Positions 39,295 through 48,069 of a stretch of 64,000 nucleotides of DNA are shown one piece after another (position 1 is the stretch's first letter; every line of letters starts with the position of its first letter). Position numbers and translations under genes: made by a program. The notes under the pieces are model-generated. The model ran no database searches, was not told where the DNA came from, and was given only the letters and a program-made list of their open reading frames with translations. The DNA comes from an uncultured Slackia sp. (lineage in GTDB: Bacteria > Actinomycetota > Coriobacteriia > Coriobacteriales > Eggerthellaceae): the NCBI RefSeq assembly GCF_934630525.1, contig NZ_CAKTVX010000002.1, forward strand, positions 186,001-250,000, read 5' to 3'.

Positions 39295-40329
39295 ATGGCG
39301 AAGTTCACGGTATGCGTGCCGGGTCTTCTGACCACCGTGCAAGACCGCGGCCGTATGGGATACGCCGCGAGCGGCTTCTCGCCCTCGGGCGTCATGGATC
39401 GCCGCGCATTCTCGCTCGGCAACCTGCTTGTGGGCAATGCGGCGAATGCGCCGGCCATCGAATTCGCCTTCGCGGGCCCTACGCTCGAATTCGAAAATGA
39501 CGCCGTCGTCGCCATTACGGGCGCCGATTTCAACCCGCGCATCGACGAAGAGCGCGCACCCATGTACCAGGCGTTCGTGGTGCGCGCCGGCCAGCGCCTC
39601 TCAATGCCGGCCGCAGAGCGCGGCGTGTACGGGTATTTGGCCATCGCCAACGGCGGCGTGGATGTGCCCCGCGTCATGGGCAGCGCCTCCACCAACCTGA
39701 AGTGCGGCCTGGGCGGCTTCGGGGGCCGGCGCTTCGCGTTCGGCGACGTGGTGAACTTCCACGACACCACGCCGAACCCCTACTACGATTTCGGCCCCAA
39801 CCACTACCGCAACGACCCGTTCTACCATTTCGAATACCTCACGCAGGAAATTCGCGTGGTGCCGGGCCCGCAAAGCGATTTGTTCACGAGCCGCGGCATC
39901 GACACGTTCTATAAGGAACGCTACCAGGTAAGCGCGCAAACTGACCGCATGGGATGCCGCCTCGATGGCCCGCAAATCGAATCGAGCCGCGGTTCCGACA
40001 TCATTTCCGACGGCATTGCGCTGGGCTCGATCCAAATTCCCGCGCAGGGCACCCCCATCGTGATGCTCGCCGACCGCCAAACCACGGGCGGCTACGCGAA
40101 AATCGCCACCGTCGCGAGCGTCGACATTCCGCTGCTCGTGCAGCGCGCGACCAAGCAGTACGTGCGATTCAAGCCCGTTTCGGTCATCGAAGCGCAGCGC
40201 CTGCTCGTGGCCGAGCGCGATTATTACCGCAACGTGCGCGCCAACGCACGAGGCAGGCTCACGCTGGAAATGCCCTGCATCGAGCCGAACGACCACGCGG
40301 GCGAGCCCACCATGCCGCCGGTGGAATAA
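39295..40329 (+). CDS. pxpC: 5-oxoprolinase subunit PxpC (KipA family)
   Basis: A 344-residue biotin-dependent-carboxyltransferase-like (AHS2) protein. Family blocks are visible: GLLTTVQDRGRMGYAASGFSPSGVMDRRAF at the start, IEFAFAGPTLEF, GGVDVPRVMGSAST, and SDIISDGIALGSIQIPAQGTPIVMLADRQTTGGY near residue 240. It starts one base-step after the pxpB stop with GAAGGAGG just upstream. It works with PxpB as the ATP-using part of 5-oxoprolinase. Confidence 0.93.
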   Translation: MAKFTVCVPGLLTTVQDRGRMGYAASGFSPSGVMDRRAFSLGNLLVGNAANAPAIEFAFAGPTLEFENDAVVAITGADFNPRIDEERAPMYQAFVVRAGQRLSMPAAERGVYGYLAIANGGVDVPRVMGSASTNLKCGLGGFGGRRFAFGDVVNFHDTTPNPYYDFGPNHYRNDPFYHFEYLTQEIRVVPGPQSDLFTSRGIDTFYKERYQVSAQTDRMGCRLDGPQIESSRGSDIISDGIALGSIQIPAQGTPIVMLADRQTTGGYAKIATVASVDIPLLVQRATKQYVRFKPVSVIEAQRLLVAERDYYRNVRANARGRLTLEMPCIEPNDHAGEPTMPPVE

Positions 40330-40508
40330 GCGGCGGAAGAAACCGGCGCGGGCAAGAAACGAGCCGCCTGCGCAAACCGACCGATGCGATTCGCGCGACA
40401 TGCGGCTTTGGCCGGGCGCCGCGCGCAGCATACAGAACGCGACCACGGCGTATGAAGTGGCGGGTGCCGCGCCCGACAAAGCGGCAGAAAGATACGCGAG
40501 GAAGCATC

Positions 40509-41321
40509 ATGGCACAAGAACAGCTCAGCATTTCCGACATTCCCGCAAACATCACCCCGCGCGAAATGCGCCATATCATTCGCGAAGGACGCTTCAGCGG
40601 CCCCACGAGCGGTTTGTGCCCGGGCTATGCGCAGGGCAACCTCATCGTGCTGCCGAAGGAAGACGCCTACGACTTCCTGCTGTTCGCGATGCGCAACCCC
40701 AAGCCCTGCCCCATTTTGGAGGTTTCAGAAGTGGGCGACCGCTTCTTCCATACCAGCAGCGCCGACTGCGACATCGCCAACGACTTCCCGCGCTACCGCG
40801 TCTACCGCGACGGCGTGATGGTCGACGACCCCACGAGCGTTGAAGATTTGTGGCGCGACGATTTGGTCGCGTTCCTCATTGGCTGCTCGTTCAGCTTCGA
40901 AAGCGAGCTCATCGAAGCCGGCATCGAGATGCGCCACAACACGCAGGGCCGCAACGTGAGCATGTATATCACGAACATCGCATGCGAGCCGGCGGGCAAA
41001 ATGTCCGGCAACATGGTCGTGAGCATGCGCCCCATTCCGTATGACCAGGTCGTGCAGGCCGTACAAATTTCGGGCGCCATTCCGAAGGTCCACGGCGCTC
41101 CGATTCACATCGGCGACCCCTCGGTCATAGGCATCGACGACATCTCCAAGCCCGATTTCGGCGATGCGGTCGACATCCACGAGGGCGAAGTGCCCGTATT
41201 CTGGCCGTGCGGCGTCACCCCGCAGTCGGTCGTCATGAACGTGAAGCCGAAATTCGCCATCACCCACGCGCCCGGCTGCATGCTCATCACCGACACGAAG
41301 AACATCTCCCTGAAGTTTTAG
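40509..41321 (+). CDS. DUF1445 family protein (YcsI-like)
   Basis: A 270-residue cytosolic protein of the DUF1445/YcsI family, often annotated as a putative hydro-lyase. Conserved features include REGRFSGPTSGLCPGYAQGNLIVLP (23-47), the CSFSFESELIEAGIEMRH block and the C-terminal VFWPCGVTPQSVVMNVKPKFAITHAPGCMLITD. In mammals the same domain is joined to the catalytic DUF4392 in D-glutamate cyclase, which makes 5-oxo-D-proline, so a link to 5-oxoproline is natural. GAGGA precedes ATG 40509. The 180 bases before it hold no gene. It shares its cluster with pxpA, pxpB, pxpC and the NRAMP-like gene. Confidence 0.85.
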   Translation: MAQEQLSISDIPANITPREMRHIIREGRFSGPTSGLCPGYAQGNLIVLPKEDAYDFLLFAMRNPKPCPILEVSEVGDRFFHTSSADCDIANDFPRYRVYRDGVMVDDPTSVEDLWRDDLVAFLIGCSFSFESELIEAGIEMRHNTQGRNVSMYITNIACEPAGKMSGNMVVSMRPIPYDQVVQAVQISGAIPKVHGAPIHIGDPSVIGIDDISKPDFGDAVDIHEGEVPVFWPCGVTPQSVVMNVKPKFAITHAPGCMLITDTKNISLKF

Positions 41322-41336
41322 CGACCTCGAACCGCA

Positions 41337-41365
41337 CCTGTTACATGCTCGTAGCGTTTAACAGG
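41337..41365. repeat. 29-bp palindromic repeat, copy D
   Basis: Arms CCTGTTACA and TTTAACAGG around TGCTCGTAGCG, one mismatch from perfect arms. It lies 15 bases after the DUF1445 stop and 50 bases before the pxpA start, inside what looks like one operon. Confidence 0.8.
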
Positions 41366-41415
41366 TCTCAGCGCAAAGCAAATTCCGCCCCACCACATCC
41401 GAAAGGAGCGCCTTT

Positions 41416-42180
41416 ATGGCACGCGTAGATTTGAACAGCGATTTGGGCGAAAGCTTCGGCCGCTATTCCCTCGGTCTCGACGACCAGGTGATTCCTTTAG
41501 TCACAAGCGTGAACGTCGCATGCGGAATGCACGCGGGCGACCCGTGCGTCATGCGCCGCACCGTGGCCGCCGCAGCCGCCGCTGGCACCTCGATTGGCGC
41601 GCACCCGGGATATCCCGACTTGCAGGGCTTCGGCCGACGCGACATGGCGCTTTCCCCCGATGAAGTCTACTCATTCGTGCTGTACCAAATCTCGGCGCTT
41701 GCCGGATTCTGCAAAGCGGAAGGCACTGCGCTCGCCCACGTGAAGCCGCACGGGCAGCTTTACAATCGCGCCGCGAAAGACGCCGCCCTCGCCGAGGCGA
41801 TTGCCGCCGCCGTACGCGATTTCGATCCCACGCTCGTGCTCGTAGGCCTCGCGGGCGGAAAGCTCATCGAGGCGGGACACGCAGCGGGCCTTGCCACCGC
41901 GCAGGAATTCTTTGCCGACCGCAATTACATGGCCGACGGCACATTGGTGCCGCGCAAGCAGGAAAACGCCGTGATCGCCGACGAAGACTTCGCCGTAGCA
42001 CGTGTGGTGCGCGCGGTACAGGAAGGCACCATCGAAGCGGTTGACGGCAGCACTATCGAGGTCGCTGCCGACACCATTTGCATTCATGGCGACAATGCCC
42101 ACGCGCTCGAATTCGCCAAGAAGATTCGCACCGCGCTCGCGCAAGCAGGCGTGGAGCTGAAACCCTGTCGGGCGCAATAA
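41416..42180 (+). CDS. pxpA: 5-oxoprolinase subunit PxpA (LamB/YcsF family)
   Basis: A 254-residue LamB/YcsF protein with the family start DLNSDLGESFG (5-15), then NVACGMHAGDP, GAHPGYPDLQGFGRR, HVKPHGQLYN and DRNYMADGTLVPR. It is the metal-type hydrolase-like subunit of prokaryotic 5-oxoprolinase. AAAGGAG lies nine bases before the ATG. It is separated from the DUF1445 gene by 94 bases that contain the palindromic repeat, so a separate promoter or RNA processing there is possible. Confidence 0.94.
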   Translation: MARVDLNSDLGESFGRYSLGLDDQVIPLVTSVNVACGMHAGDPCVMRRTVAAAAAAGTSIGAHPGYPDLQGFGRRDMALSPDEVYSFVLYQISALAGFCKAEGTALAHVKPHGQLYNRAAKDAALAEAIAAAVRDFDPTLVLVGLAGGKLIEAGHAAGLATAQEFFADRNYMADGTLVPRKQENAVIADEDFAVARVVRAVQEGTIEAVDGSTIEVAADTICIHGDNAHALEFAKKIRTALAQAGVELKPCRAQ

Positions 42181-42508
42181 AAAGAAGAGGCCTTACGCTA
42201 TCCGGAAGTGCTTCATGCAGAATCTTAGAGCGCTTTCGGATAATCCAAACAACCTATCGAGCTGGCATGAATAACGCACATCTATTCATGATGGATAATT
42301 TCCACGCCATTTCTTATATGTGCTTATCCATGTCATTATTTCGGCATATGCCAGTTACCGACATGTTAAACTCTTCCACTGCCACTCTAATGCGCTAAAG
42401 CGTTGAGTACCATCATAATAGACAAGTTACATTATTCGGTTTTGCGCTCGCACCGCCCGCAACGACGGGGCGCGCGCAAGGCCGAAGCCCGAAAAAGAAA
42501 GGAACGCC
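42181..42508. other. intergenic region before the NRAMP-like gene
   Basis: 328 bases, AT-richer than the surroundings, with a dyad at 42266-42290 and no gene. It probably carries the promoter of the NRAMP-like gene; the exact -35/-10 pair is not clear. Confidence 0.5.
42266..42290. promoter_or_regulatory. dyad upstream of the NRAMP-like gene
   Basis: A perfect 8-bp dyad: CATGAATA (42266-42273) and TATTCATG (42283-42290) with a nine-base spacer. It resembles an ARG box only superficially; the half-site spacing is too wide. Confidence 0.45.
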
Positions 42509-43822
42509 ATGAGCAAAGTCATCGAAAAGCTCAAGAACGTTGGCCCGGGTGCTCTCGTGGCCGCGGGCTTCGTCGGCCCCGGCACGGTTACCACGTGCAC
42601 CGTTTCCGGCGCGAGCGTCGGCTACACTATGCTGTGGGCCCTCGTGTTCGCCACCGTCGCCACCATCATCTTCCAGGAAATGGCCGCCCGCGTCGGCATC
42701 GCCAGCCAGAAAGGCCTGGGCGAGAACATCCGCGACCGCATTCCCAATCCCGTGTTGAAGGGCCTGGCCATCGCAATCGTCATTATCGCTATCTTCATCG
42801 GCAACGTCGCCTATGAAACCGGCAACATCACCGGCGGTATCCTGGGCATCCAGGCCGTCGCGCCCGGCATTCCCATGGGCGCCATCGTCGTTATCGTGGG
42901 CCTGCTGGCAGCCATCGTGATGTTCATCGGCCACTACAACCTCATCGAGAAAGTGCTCACGGCCATCGTCGTGTTCATGGGCGTGGTTTTCCTGGTCACC
43001 GCATTTGCTTCCAACCCCGATTGGGGCGCCATTATTTCCGGCATGTTCACGCCGCATCTGCCCACGAACAACTCCACCGGCCTGATGACCGCCATCGGCC
43101 TCGTCGGCACCACCATCGTGCCGTACAACCTGTTCCTGCATGCCTCTTCCGCAGCCGAACGCTGGAAGGACCCCGAGCAGATTTCCGATGCCCGCTTCGA
43201 CGCCGTGCTCTCTATTGCCTTGGGCGGCATCATTTCCATGGCTATTTTGATCTGCGCCGCCGCAAACCTGCACCCGCTGTGGACGACCTGGGAAGTTGAC
43301 GGCGCTACCGTCGCCGGCATCACGACCGTCGCGGGCGACCAGATCGCAAGCGCGAAGATCAACGGCCAGGTCATGGCTCTCGCGCTCACGCCACTTCTGG
43401 GCGACTGGTCTACGTGGATGATCGGCCTTGGCCTTCTTGCCGCTGGTTTCTCTTCGGCCATCACCGCTCCCCTTTCCGCGGCGTACGCCGTGAATGGCGT
43501 GCTCGGCTGGGGCAAGGGCCTGAAGGACGCGAAGTTCAAGATCGTTTGGGCCATCGTCCTCGTATGCGGCTGCTGCATGGCGATTGCTTGGGGCAAGAGT
43601 CCGACGCAGCTCATCCTTGTTGCGCAGGCCGCAAACGCGATTCTGCTGCCCATCATGGCGTTCTTCGTCATCTTCTGCGCAAACGGCAAAGACCTGGGCA
43701 AGTTCAAGAACCATGCCTTCGCCAACATCGCCGGCGTCATCATCATCGTGGTTACGCTGTTCATTTGCTACCGCAACATGACGAACTTCCTCACCTCGCT
43801 GCAAGCCCTCATCGGCATGTAA
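42509..43822 (+). CDS. NRAMP-like transporter without metal-site residues (YcsG-like)
   Basis: A 437-residue membrane protein of the NRAMP/SLC11 fold with about 11 hydrophobic segments. Two residues that bind Mn/Fe in true NRAMPs are missing. The helix 1 DPGN motif reads GPGT (23-26). The helix 6 [AC]-x-x-MPH motif reads TIVPY (202-206), so Asp, Asn and Met are all replaced. It could belong to the NRAMP-related magnesium group (characterised in Eggerthella lenta) or, as its place at the end of the pxp/DUF1445 cluster suggests, be a YcsG-type carrier tied to 5-oxoproline. AAAGGAA precedes the ATG. A terminator follows at 43848. Confidence 0.85.
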   Translation: MSKVIEKLKNVGPGALVAAGFVGPGTVTTCTVSGASVGYTMLWALVFATVATIIFQEMAARVGIASQKGLGENIRDRIPNPVLKGLAIAIVIIAIFIGNVAYETGNITGGILGIQAVAPGIPMGAIVVIVGLLAAIVMFIGHYNLIEKVLTAIVVFMGVVFLVTAFASNPDWGAIISGMFTPHLPTNNSTGLMTAIGLVGTTIVPYNLFLHASSAAERWKDPEQISDARFDAVLSIALGGIISMAILICAAANLHPLWTTWEVDGATVAGITTVAGDQIASAKINGQVMALALTPLLGDWSTWMIGLGLLAAGFSSAITAPLSAAYAVNGVLGWGKGLKDAKFKIVWAIVLVCGCCMAIAWGKSPTQLILVAQAANAILLPIMAFFVIFCANGKDLGKFKNHAFANIAGVIIIVVTLFICYRNMTNFLTSLQALIGM

Positions 43823-43847
43823 GTCACGGAAGCTATCAATACCCAAG

Positions 43848-43875
43848 AAAGGCCGCTCTTCGGAACGGCCTTTTT
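43848..43875 (+). terminator. terminator of the NRAMP-like gene
   Basis: AAAGGCCG (43848-43855) pairs with CGGCCTTT (43866-43873), followed by TTTTTC. Confidence 0.88.
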
Positions 43876-43904
43876 CATGCGTCAAAATGTCGTCCCGCCG
43901 CCCC

Positions 43905-44049
43905 GCGCCCGCCCCGGGTGCCGCGCAAAGACCACACCGGGCTACCGTTCGCCTACGGCTCACTATGCGCCCGCTTGACGGCGTTTCATTTTGAAATGAA
44001 ACGCAGGAATGAACGCCGACGGTCTTTACACGGCACTCGGGGTGGGCGC
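43905..44049 (-). repeat. large palindromic element E1
   Basis: A 29-base arm at 43905-43933 (starting GCGCCCGCCCCGGGTG) is complementary to 44021-44049 at 25 of 29 positions, the rest being wobble-type changes. Inside is an 11-bp hairpin GCGTTTCATTT/AAATGAAACGC (43981-44004) and, read on the minus strand, the family core GCGCATAG..GAACGGTAGC. Confidence 0.8.
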
Positions 44050-44074
44050 GAGCCTGCACGATTATTCATTGTCA

Positions 44075-44227
44075 GCTCGCCCAACTTCCCGAAGGGCTTG
44101 CCGAGGTCGTCTGCGCTCAAACTTGCCCTTCATTCCAAAGTTAAGCGCAGCCAGGTGAGCGCATAGCGAGCGAAGCGAACGGTAGCGAACCGTGGCCCCG
44201 GCAAGCCCTTCGGGAAGCTGGGCGAGC
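44075..44227 (+). repeat. large palindromic element E2
   Basis: The arm 44075-44103 (GCTCGCCCAACTTCCCGAAG...) matches the complement of 44199-44227 at 28 of 29 positions. The core on the plus strand includes GTGAGCGCATAGCGAGCG and CGAACGGTAGC (44154-44186). It lies 25 bases from E1, in opposite orientation, between two convergent terminators. Confidence 0.85.
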
Positions 44228-44248
44228 GACGGAATATGAAAGCACCGT

Positions 44249-44282
44249 AGAAAAAGGCGCCCTCCCGAAGGAGAGCGCCTTT
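44249..44282 (-). terminator. terminator of ppdK
   Basis: AAAGGCGC (44253-44260) pairs with GCGCCTTT (44275-44282), with CTCC/GGAG inside, and a T run follows on the minus strand. It begins 41 bases past the ppdK stop. Confidence 0.88.
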
Positions 44283-44323
44283 GAGCCTCTTGAAGAGTCG
44301 TCGGCAGGAATCGACCGATTCGG

Positions 44324-47044
44324 TTACTGCTTGTCGGCGATAGCAGCCTGAGCGGCAGCCAGGCGAGCCAGCGGCACGCGGTAGGGGCTGCAGGAGACGT
44401 AGTCGAGACCGATCTTGTGGAAGGTCTTGACCGAGTCGGGGTCGCCACCGTGCTCGCCGCACACGCCGCACACCAGATCGGGGTTGCCCTCGTGACCCAG
44501 CTCAACACCCATCTTCACGAGCTTGGCAACGCCCGGGTCGACGGTCGCGAACGGGTTGTAAGGCAGCAGCTTCTCGGCGAGGTACTGCGGAATGAACTCA
44601 GCCTCAACGTCGTCGCGGCTGAAGCCGAACGTCGTCTGGGTGAGGTCGTTGGTGCCGAAGCTGAAGAAGTCGGCCTTGGTGGCGATTTCGTCAGCGGTCA
44701 CGGCAGCGCGAGGCAGCTCAATCATGGTGCCAATGGGAAGCTCGAGCTCAACGCCCTGCTCCTCGGCAACTTCGGCGATAACGCGCTCGGCGACGCCGCG
44801 CATCTTGTCGAGCTCCTTCACCGTGGAAACCAGCGGGATCATGATCTCGGGCTTGGGATCGAGGCCTTCCTTCTTGAGCTTGGCAGCAGCGGACGCAATA
44901 GCGCGCACCTGCATCTCGGGAAGGATGGGATACACGATGCCCAAACGGCAGCCGCGCAGGCCCAACATCGGGTTCTGCTCAGCCATGGAATCGATCTTGT
45001 CCATGAGCTCGCGCTTCGCGGCGATTTCCTTCGCATCGGCGCCGGTGGCCTCCATGCGGGCGATTTCCACATCGAGGGCACGCGGGCTCTCGAGGAACTC
45101 GTGCAGAGGCGGATCGAGCAGACGAACAATAACCGGCAAGCCGTCCATAGCCTTGAACATGCCATAGAAGTCGCCCGTCTGAGCTTCGAACAGCTGCTCG
45201 ACAGCTTCCTTGCGAACTTCTTCGTCCTCGTTCAGGATGAAGGTCTGAATAATCTGCTTGCGCTCGCCCAGGAACATGTGCTCGGTACGGTCGAGGCCAA
45301 TGCCCTCGGCGCCGAAGTCGCGGGAAAGCTGCGCATCGGCTGGGTTGTCGGCGTTGGCGCGAACGCCCAGGCGGCGATACTCGTCGGCCCACTCGAGAAT
45401 GGTGTCGAGGTCGCCGGTGAGCTCAGGCATAACCAGGTCGACAGCGCCCAGAACAACGATGCCGGTGGTGCCGTCGAGCGAAATCATGTCGCCCTCGTGG
45501 ATCACGATATCGGTGCCGGTAAGCGCGGCTTCCTTCTTCTCGGCGTCAATCTTGAGCTGCTCAACGCCGCAAACGCACGGAGCGCCCATGCCGCGGGCAA
45601 TAACGGCAGCATGGCTGGTCTTGCCACCATGGCTGGTGAGAATACCTTCGGCAGCAATCATGCCAGCGAGGTCGTCGGGAGTGGTCTCCCAGCGAACGAG
45701 CACGCACTTCTTGCCTTCTTCGGCGGCCTTCACAGCGTCGGCAGCCGAGAACACGGCACCGCCCACAGCAGCGCCCGGAGAAGCGTTCAGGCCACGGGCG
45801 AGCACGTCGTAGTTAGCGTTCTTGTCGAACTGCGGGTGCAGCAGCTGGTCGAGCTGAGCGGGGTCGACGCGGCACACAGCCTCTTCCTTGGTGATGAGGC
45901 CTTCTTTTTCCATCTCAATGGCGATGTGCAGCGCGGCGGCGGCGGTACGCTTGCCCACGCGAGTCTGCAGCATCCACAGCTTGCCCTGCTCGATGGTGAA
46001 CTCGATGTCGCACATGTCGCGATAGTGGTTCTCGAGAATGGTGAACACGCCCTCGAGCTCCTTGCCGGCTTCCTGCAGGCCGTCGACATGCTTCAGCTCG
46101 GCGATGGGGCTCGTGTTGCGAATGCCCGCGACAACGTCTTCGCCCTGGGCGTTCACCAGGTAGTCGCCGTAGAATTCCTTCTCGCCGTTTGCGGGGTTGC
46201 GGGTAAATGCAACGCCGGTAGCGGAAGTCTCGCCCTTGTTGCCGAACACCATGCACTGCACGTTAACGGCGGTGCCCAGATCGTCGGCAATCTTGTTCTG
46301 CTTGCGGTAGAGCACCGCGCGCGGGTTGTTCCAGCTGCCGAACACGGCCTCGATGGCCAGCTTCAGCTGAACGTCGGGGTTCTGCGGGAAAGCGACCGCG
46401 CCGTCAACGACGAGCTCGGGATGCTCTTCGGCGGAAACGTTCTGGGAGAAAATCTGCTTGAATTCGGCGACGAGTTCCTGCAGGTCTTCAGCGGAAAGCT
46501 CGGTGTCGCTCTTCACGCCGCGAGCGAGCTTCTTGGCGGTAATGGCGTTTTCGAACAGGTCGCCGTCGAGGCCCATAACCACGTTCGAGAACATCTGGAT
46601 GAAGCGGCGATAGCTATCCCACGAGAAGCGAGCGTTGTCGGTGTGCTTGATGAGGCCGTGAACCGACTCGTCGTTCAGACCAAGGTTCAGAACCGTGTCC
46701 ATCATGCCGGGCATCGACATGGGGGCGCCGGAACGAACGGAAACGAGCAGCGGATCTTCAGCATCGCCAATGCGCTTGCCGATACGCTTCTCGAGGTCGA
46801 GGCGATACTCTTGAATGGTGTCGAGCGCGCCTTCGGGCCACGTGTTATTCGCGTTTGCATATTCCATGCAGGTCTGGCAGGTGATGGTGAAGCCCGGAGG
46901 CACGGGCAGGCCAATGAGGGCCATTTCGGCGAGGTTCGCGCCCTTGCCGCCAAGGATGTTCTTCATATCCTTGTTGCCTTCAGTAACGTTGTTGCCCTCA
47001 GCGTCCTTGCCGAACGCGTAGACACGCTTAACGTCTGCAGTCAA
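44324..47044 (-). CDS. ppdK: pyruvate, phosphate dikinase
   Basis: A 906-residue enzyme interconverting pyruvate + ATP + Pi and PEP + AMP + PPi. The ATP-grasp nucleotide domain is at the N-terminus (KGANLAEMALIGLPVPPGFTIT), the phosphohistidine domain has GGKTSHAAVIARGMGAPCV with the carrier His, and the C-terminal PEP-binding barrel ends with VCGEHGGDP. It starts at TTG (47042-47044) with AGGAG six bases upstream; no ATG fits. Its regulator is the gene immediately upstream, 49 bases away, in the same direction. Confidence 0.96.
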   Translation of the reverse strand: MTADVKRVYAFGKDAEGNNVTEGNKDMKNILGGKGANLAEMALIGLPVPPGFTITCQTCMEYANANNTWPEGALDTIQEYRLDLEKRIGKRIGDAEDPLLVSVRSGAPMSMPGMMDTVLNLGLNDESVHGLIKHTDNARFSWDSYRRFIQMFSNVVMGLDGDLFENAITAKKLARGVKSDTELSAEDLQELVAEFKQIFSQNVSAEEHPELVVDGAVAFPQNPDVQLKLAIEAVFGSWNNPRAVLYRKQNKIADDLGTAVNVQCMVFGNKGETSATGVAFTRNPANGEKEFYGDYLVNAQGEDVVAGIRNTSPIAELKHVDGLQEAGKELEGVFTILENHYRDMCDIEFTIEQGKLWMLQTRVGKRTAAAALHIAIEMEKEGLITKEEAVCRVDPAQLDQLLHPQFDKNANYDVLARGLNASPGAAVGGAVFSAADAVKAAEEGKKCVLVRWETTPDDLAGMIAAEGILTSHGGKTSHAAVIARGMGAPCVCGVEQLKIDAEKKEAALTGTDIVIHEGDMISLDGTTGIVVLGAVDLVMPELTGDLDTILEWADEYRRLGVRANADNPADAQLSRDFGAEGIGLDRTEHMFLGERKQIIQTFILNEDEEVRKEAVEQLFEAQTGDFYGMFKAMDGLPVIVRLLDPPLHEFLESPRALDVEIARMEATGADAKEIAAKRELMDKIDSMAEQNPMLGLRGCRLGIVYPILPEMQVRAIASAAAKLKKEGLDPKPEIMIPLVSTVKELDKMRGVAERVIAEVAEEQGVELELPIGTMIELPRAAVTADEIATKADFFSFGTNDLTQTTFGFSRDDVEAEFIPQYLAEKLLPYNPFATVDPGVAKLVKMGVELGHEGNPDLVCGVCGEHGGDPDSVKTFHKIGLDYVSCSPYRVPLARLAAAQAAIADKQ

Positions 47045-47093
47045 TGTCTTCTCCTAACATATGAAGTCTAAAAAGTACTGCACCGTGTAATTA

Positions 47094-47996
47094 TCACTCA
47101 ATCGCACTTTTTTGAAGAGGGTGAGCCAGCTCGAAGTACCGTAATATCTCCTGAGCGGTTTCTTCGACGGCTTTATTGTCGGTTCTGATCACAATACATC
47201 CAAGTTTTCGCATGAGCGCGCGAGCCTCTTCGAGGTCTTGATAGACCATTTCGGGCTCGGCGTAGCTCGCGGCGACCATGGAAGCGATGCGCCCCGAACC
47301 GCCCAAGCGGCGCTGGCGAATGCCCACGAGCACATCGGGAGTCGTCATAAGGCCGAAGATGCGCGACGGATCGCAGTCATAAATCTCCTTCGGCGGCTCG
47401 GTTCCAAGCGCGAGCGGCACATTGGCAACCTTGTAGCCCTCCATGCCCATGTAAATGGAAATAGGGGTTTTGCTCGAACGCGAAACGCCCAACAGCACAA
47501 TATCGGCATCAGGCAAATCTTGCGGGTTGCGGCCGTCGTCGTGCTCCACCGTGAATTCCATGGCGGCAATGCGGCGGAAATAGTTCTGGTCGACCGTGCG
47601 CATGAGACCCGGGTCACGACTCGCTTCAAGCCCCGAGGCTTTCTCGAGCGCCGAAATAGGCCCTCCCATCAAATCGACGGCATGCATGCCGCGTTCGTCA
47701 CAAAACGCCTGCATCAAATGGCGCATTTCATCGTCGACGAGCGTGTAGAACACCACGAGATCATCAGGCTTGCCCTTGGCGCGATGCGATTCCTGATGCT
47801 TGCTCAAAAAACCCGCGATTTCATTAAAGCTGCGAACCTTGGGCAGCGTCTCGATATACGGATCGGGGTAGCCAAACTGCCCCGCCGCCGCGCGGGCGAG
47901 AGAATGGGCCGTCGCGCCAAGCGAGTCGCTCACAATATGAATCGTGGGAAACGGCGTGTCGTTGTTCACTCCAATAAATCCTTCATTCGATGCCAT
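47094..47996 (-). CDS. PPDK regulatory kinase/pyrophosphorylase
   Basis: A 300-residue DUF299 protein (PEP synthase/PPDK regulatory protein). It opens TIHIVSDSLGATAHSLARAA, the family signature, and has the P-loop GVSRSSKTPIS (170-180). It inactivates PPDK by ADP-dependent phosphorylation of a Thr next to the catalytic His and reverses this with phosphate. Location directly upstream of ppdK confirms the pairing. ATG 47994-47996 has AAAGGGG six bases upstream; the longer open frame runs back through element E3 and is rejected. Confidence 0.94.
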   Translation of the reverse strand: MASNEGFIGVNNDTPFPTIHIVSDSLGATAHSLARAAAGQFGYPDPYIETLPKVRSFNEIAGFLSKHQESHRAKGKPDDLVVFYTLVDDEMRHLMQAFCDERGMHAVDLMGGPISALEKASGLEASRDPGLMRTVDQNYFRRIAAMEFTVEHDDGRNPQDLPDADIVLLGVSRSSKTPISIYMGMEGYKVANVPLALGTEPPKEIYDCDPSRIFGLMTTPDVLVGIRQRRLGGSGRIASMVAASYAEPEMVYQDLEEARALMRKLGCIVIRTDNKAVEETAQEILRYFELAHPLQKSAIE

Positions 47997-48069
47997 GCAT
48001 GTCCCCTTTCTGAAGCGCCCTGCTTCATAGCATTCGCCCCATATTGTTTCATACATTACAAAAGAAAGA

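Noticed and set aside
42509..43822. Ordinary manganese/iron NRAMP (MntH)
   Set aside because: The DPGN and MPH metal-binding motifs are both missing.
43905..44227. Elements E1 and E2 as simple bidirectional terminators
   Set aside because: Separate hairpins with T runs already end both convergent genes (43848-43875 and 44249-44282), and E1/E2 share a conserved core unrelated to termination.
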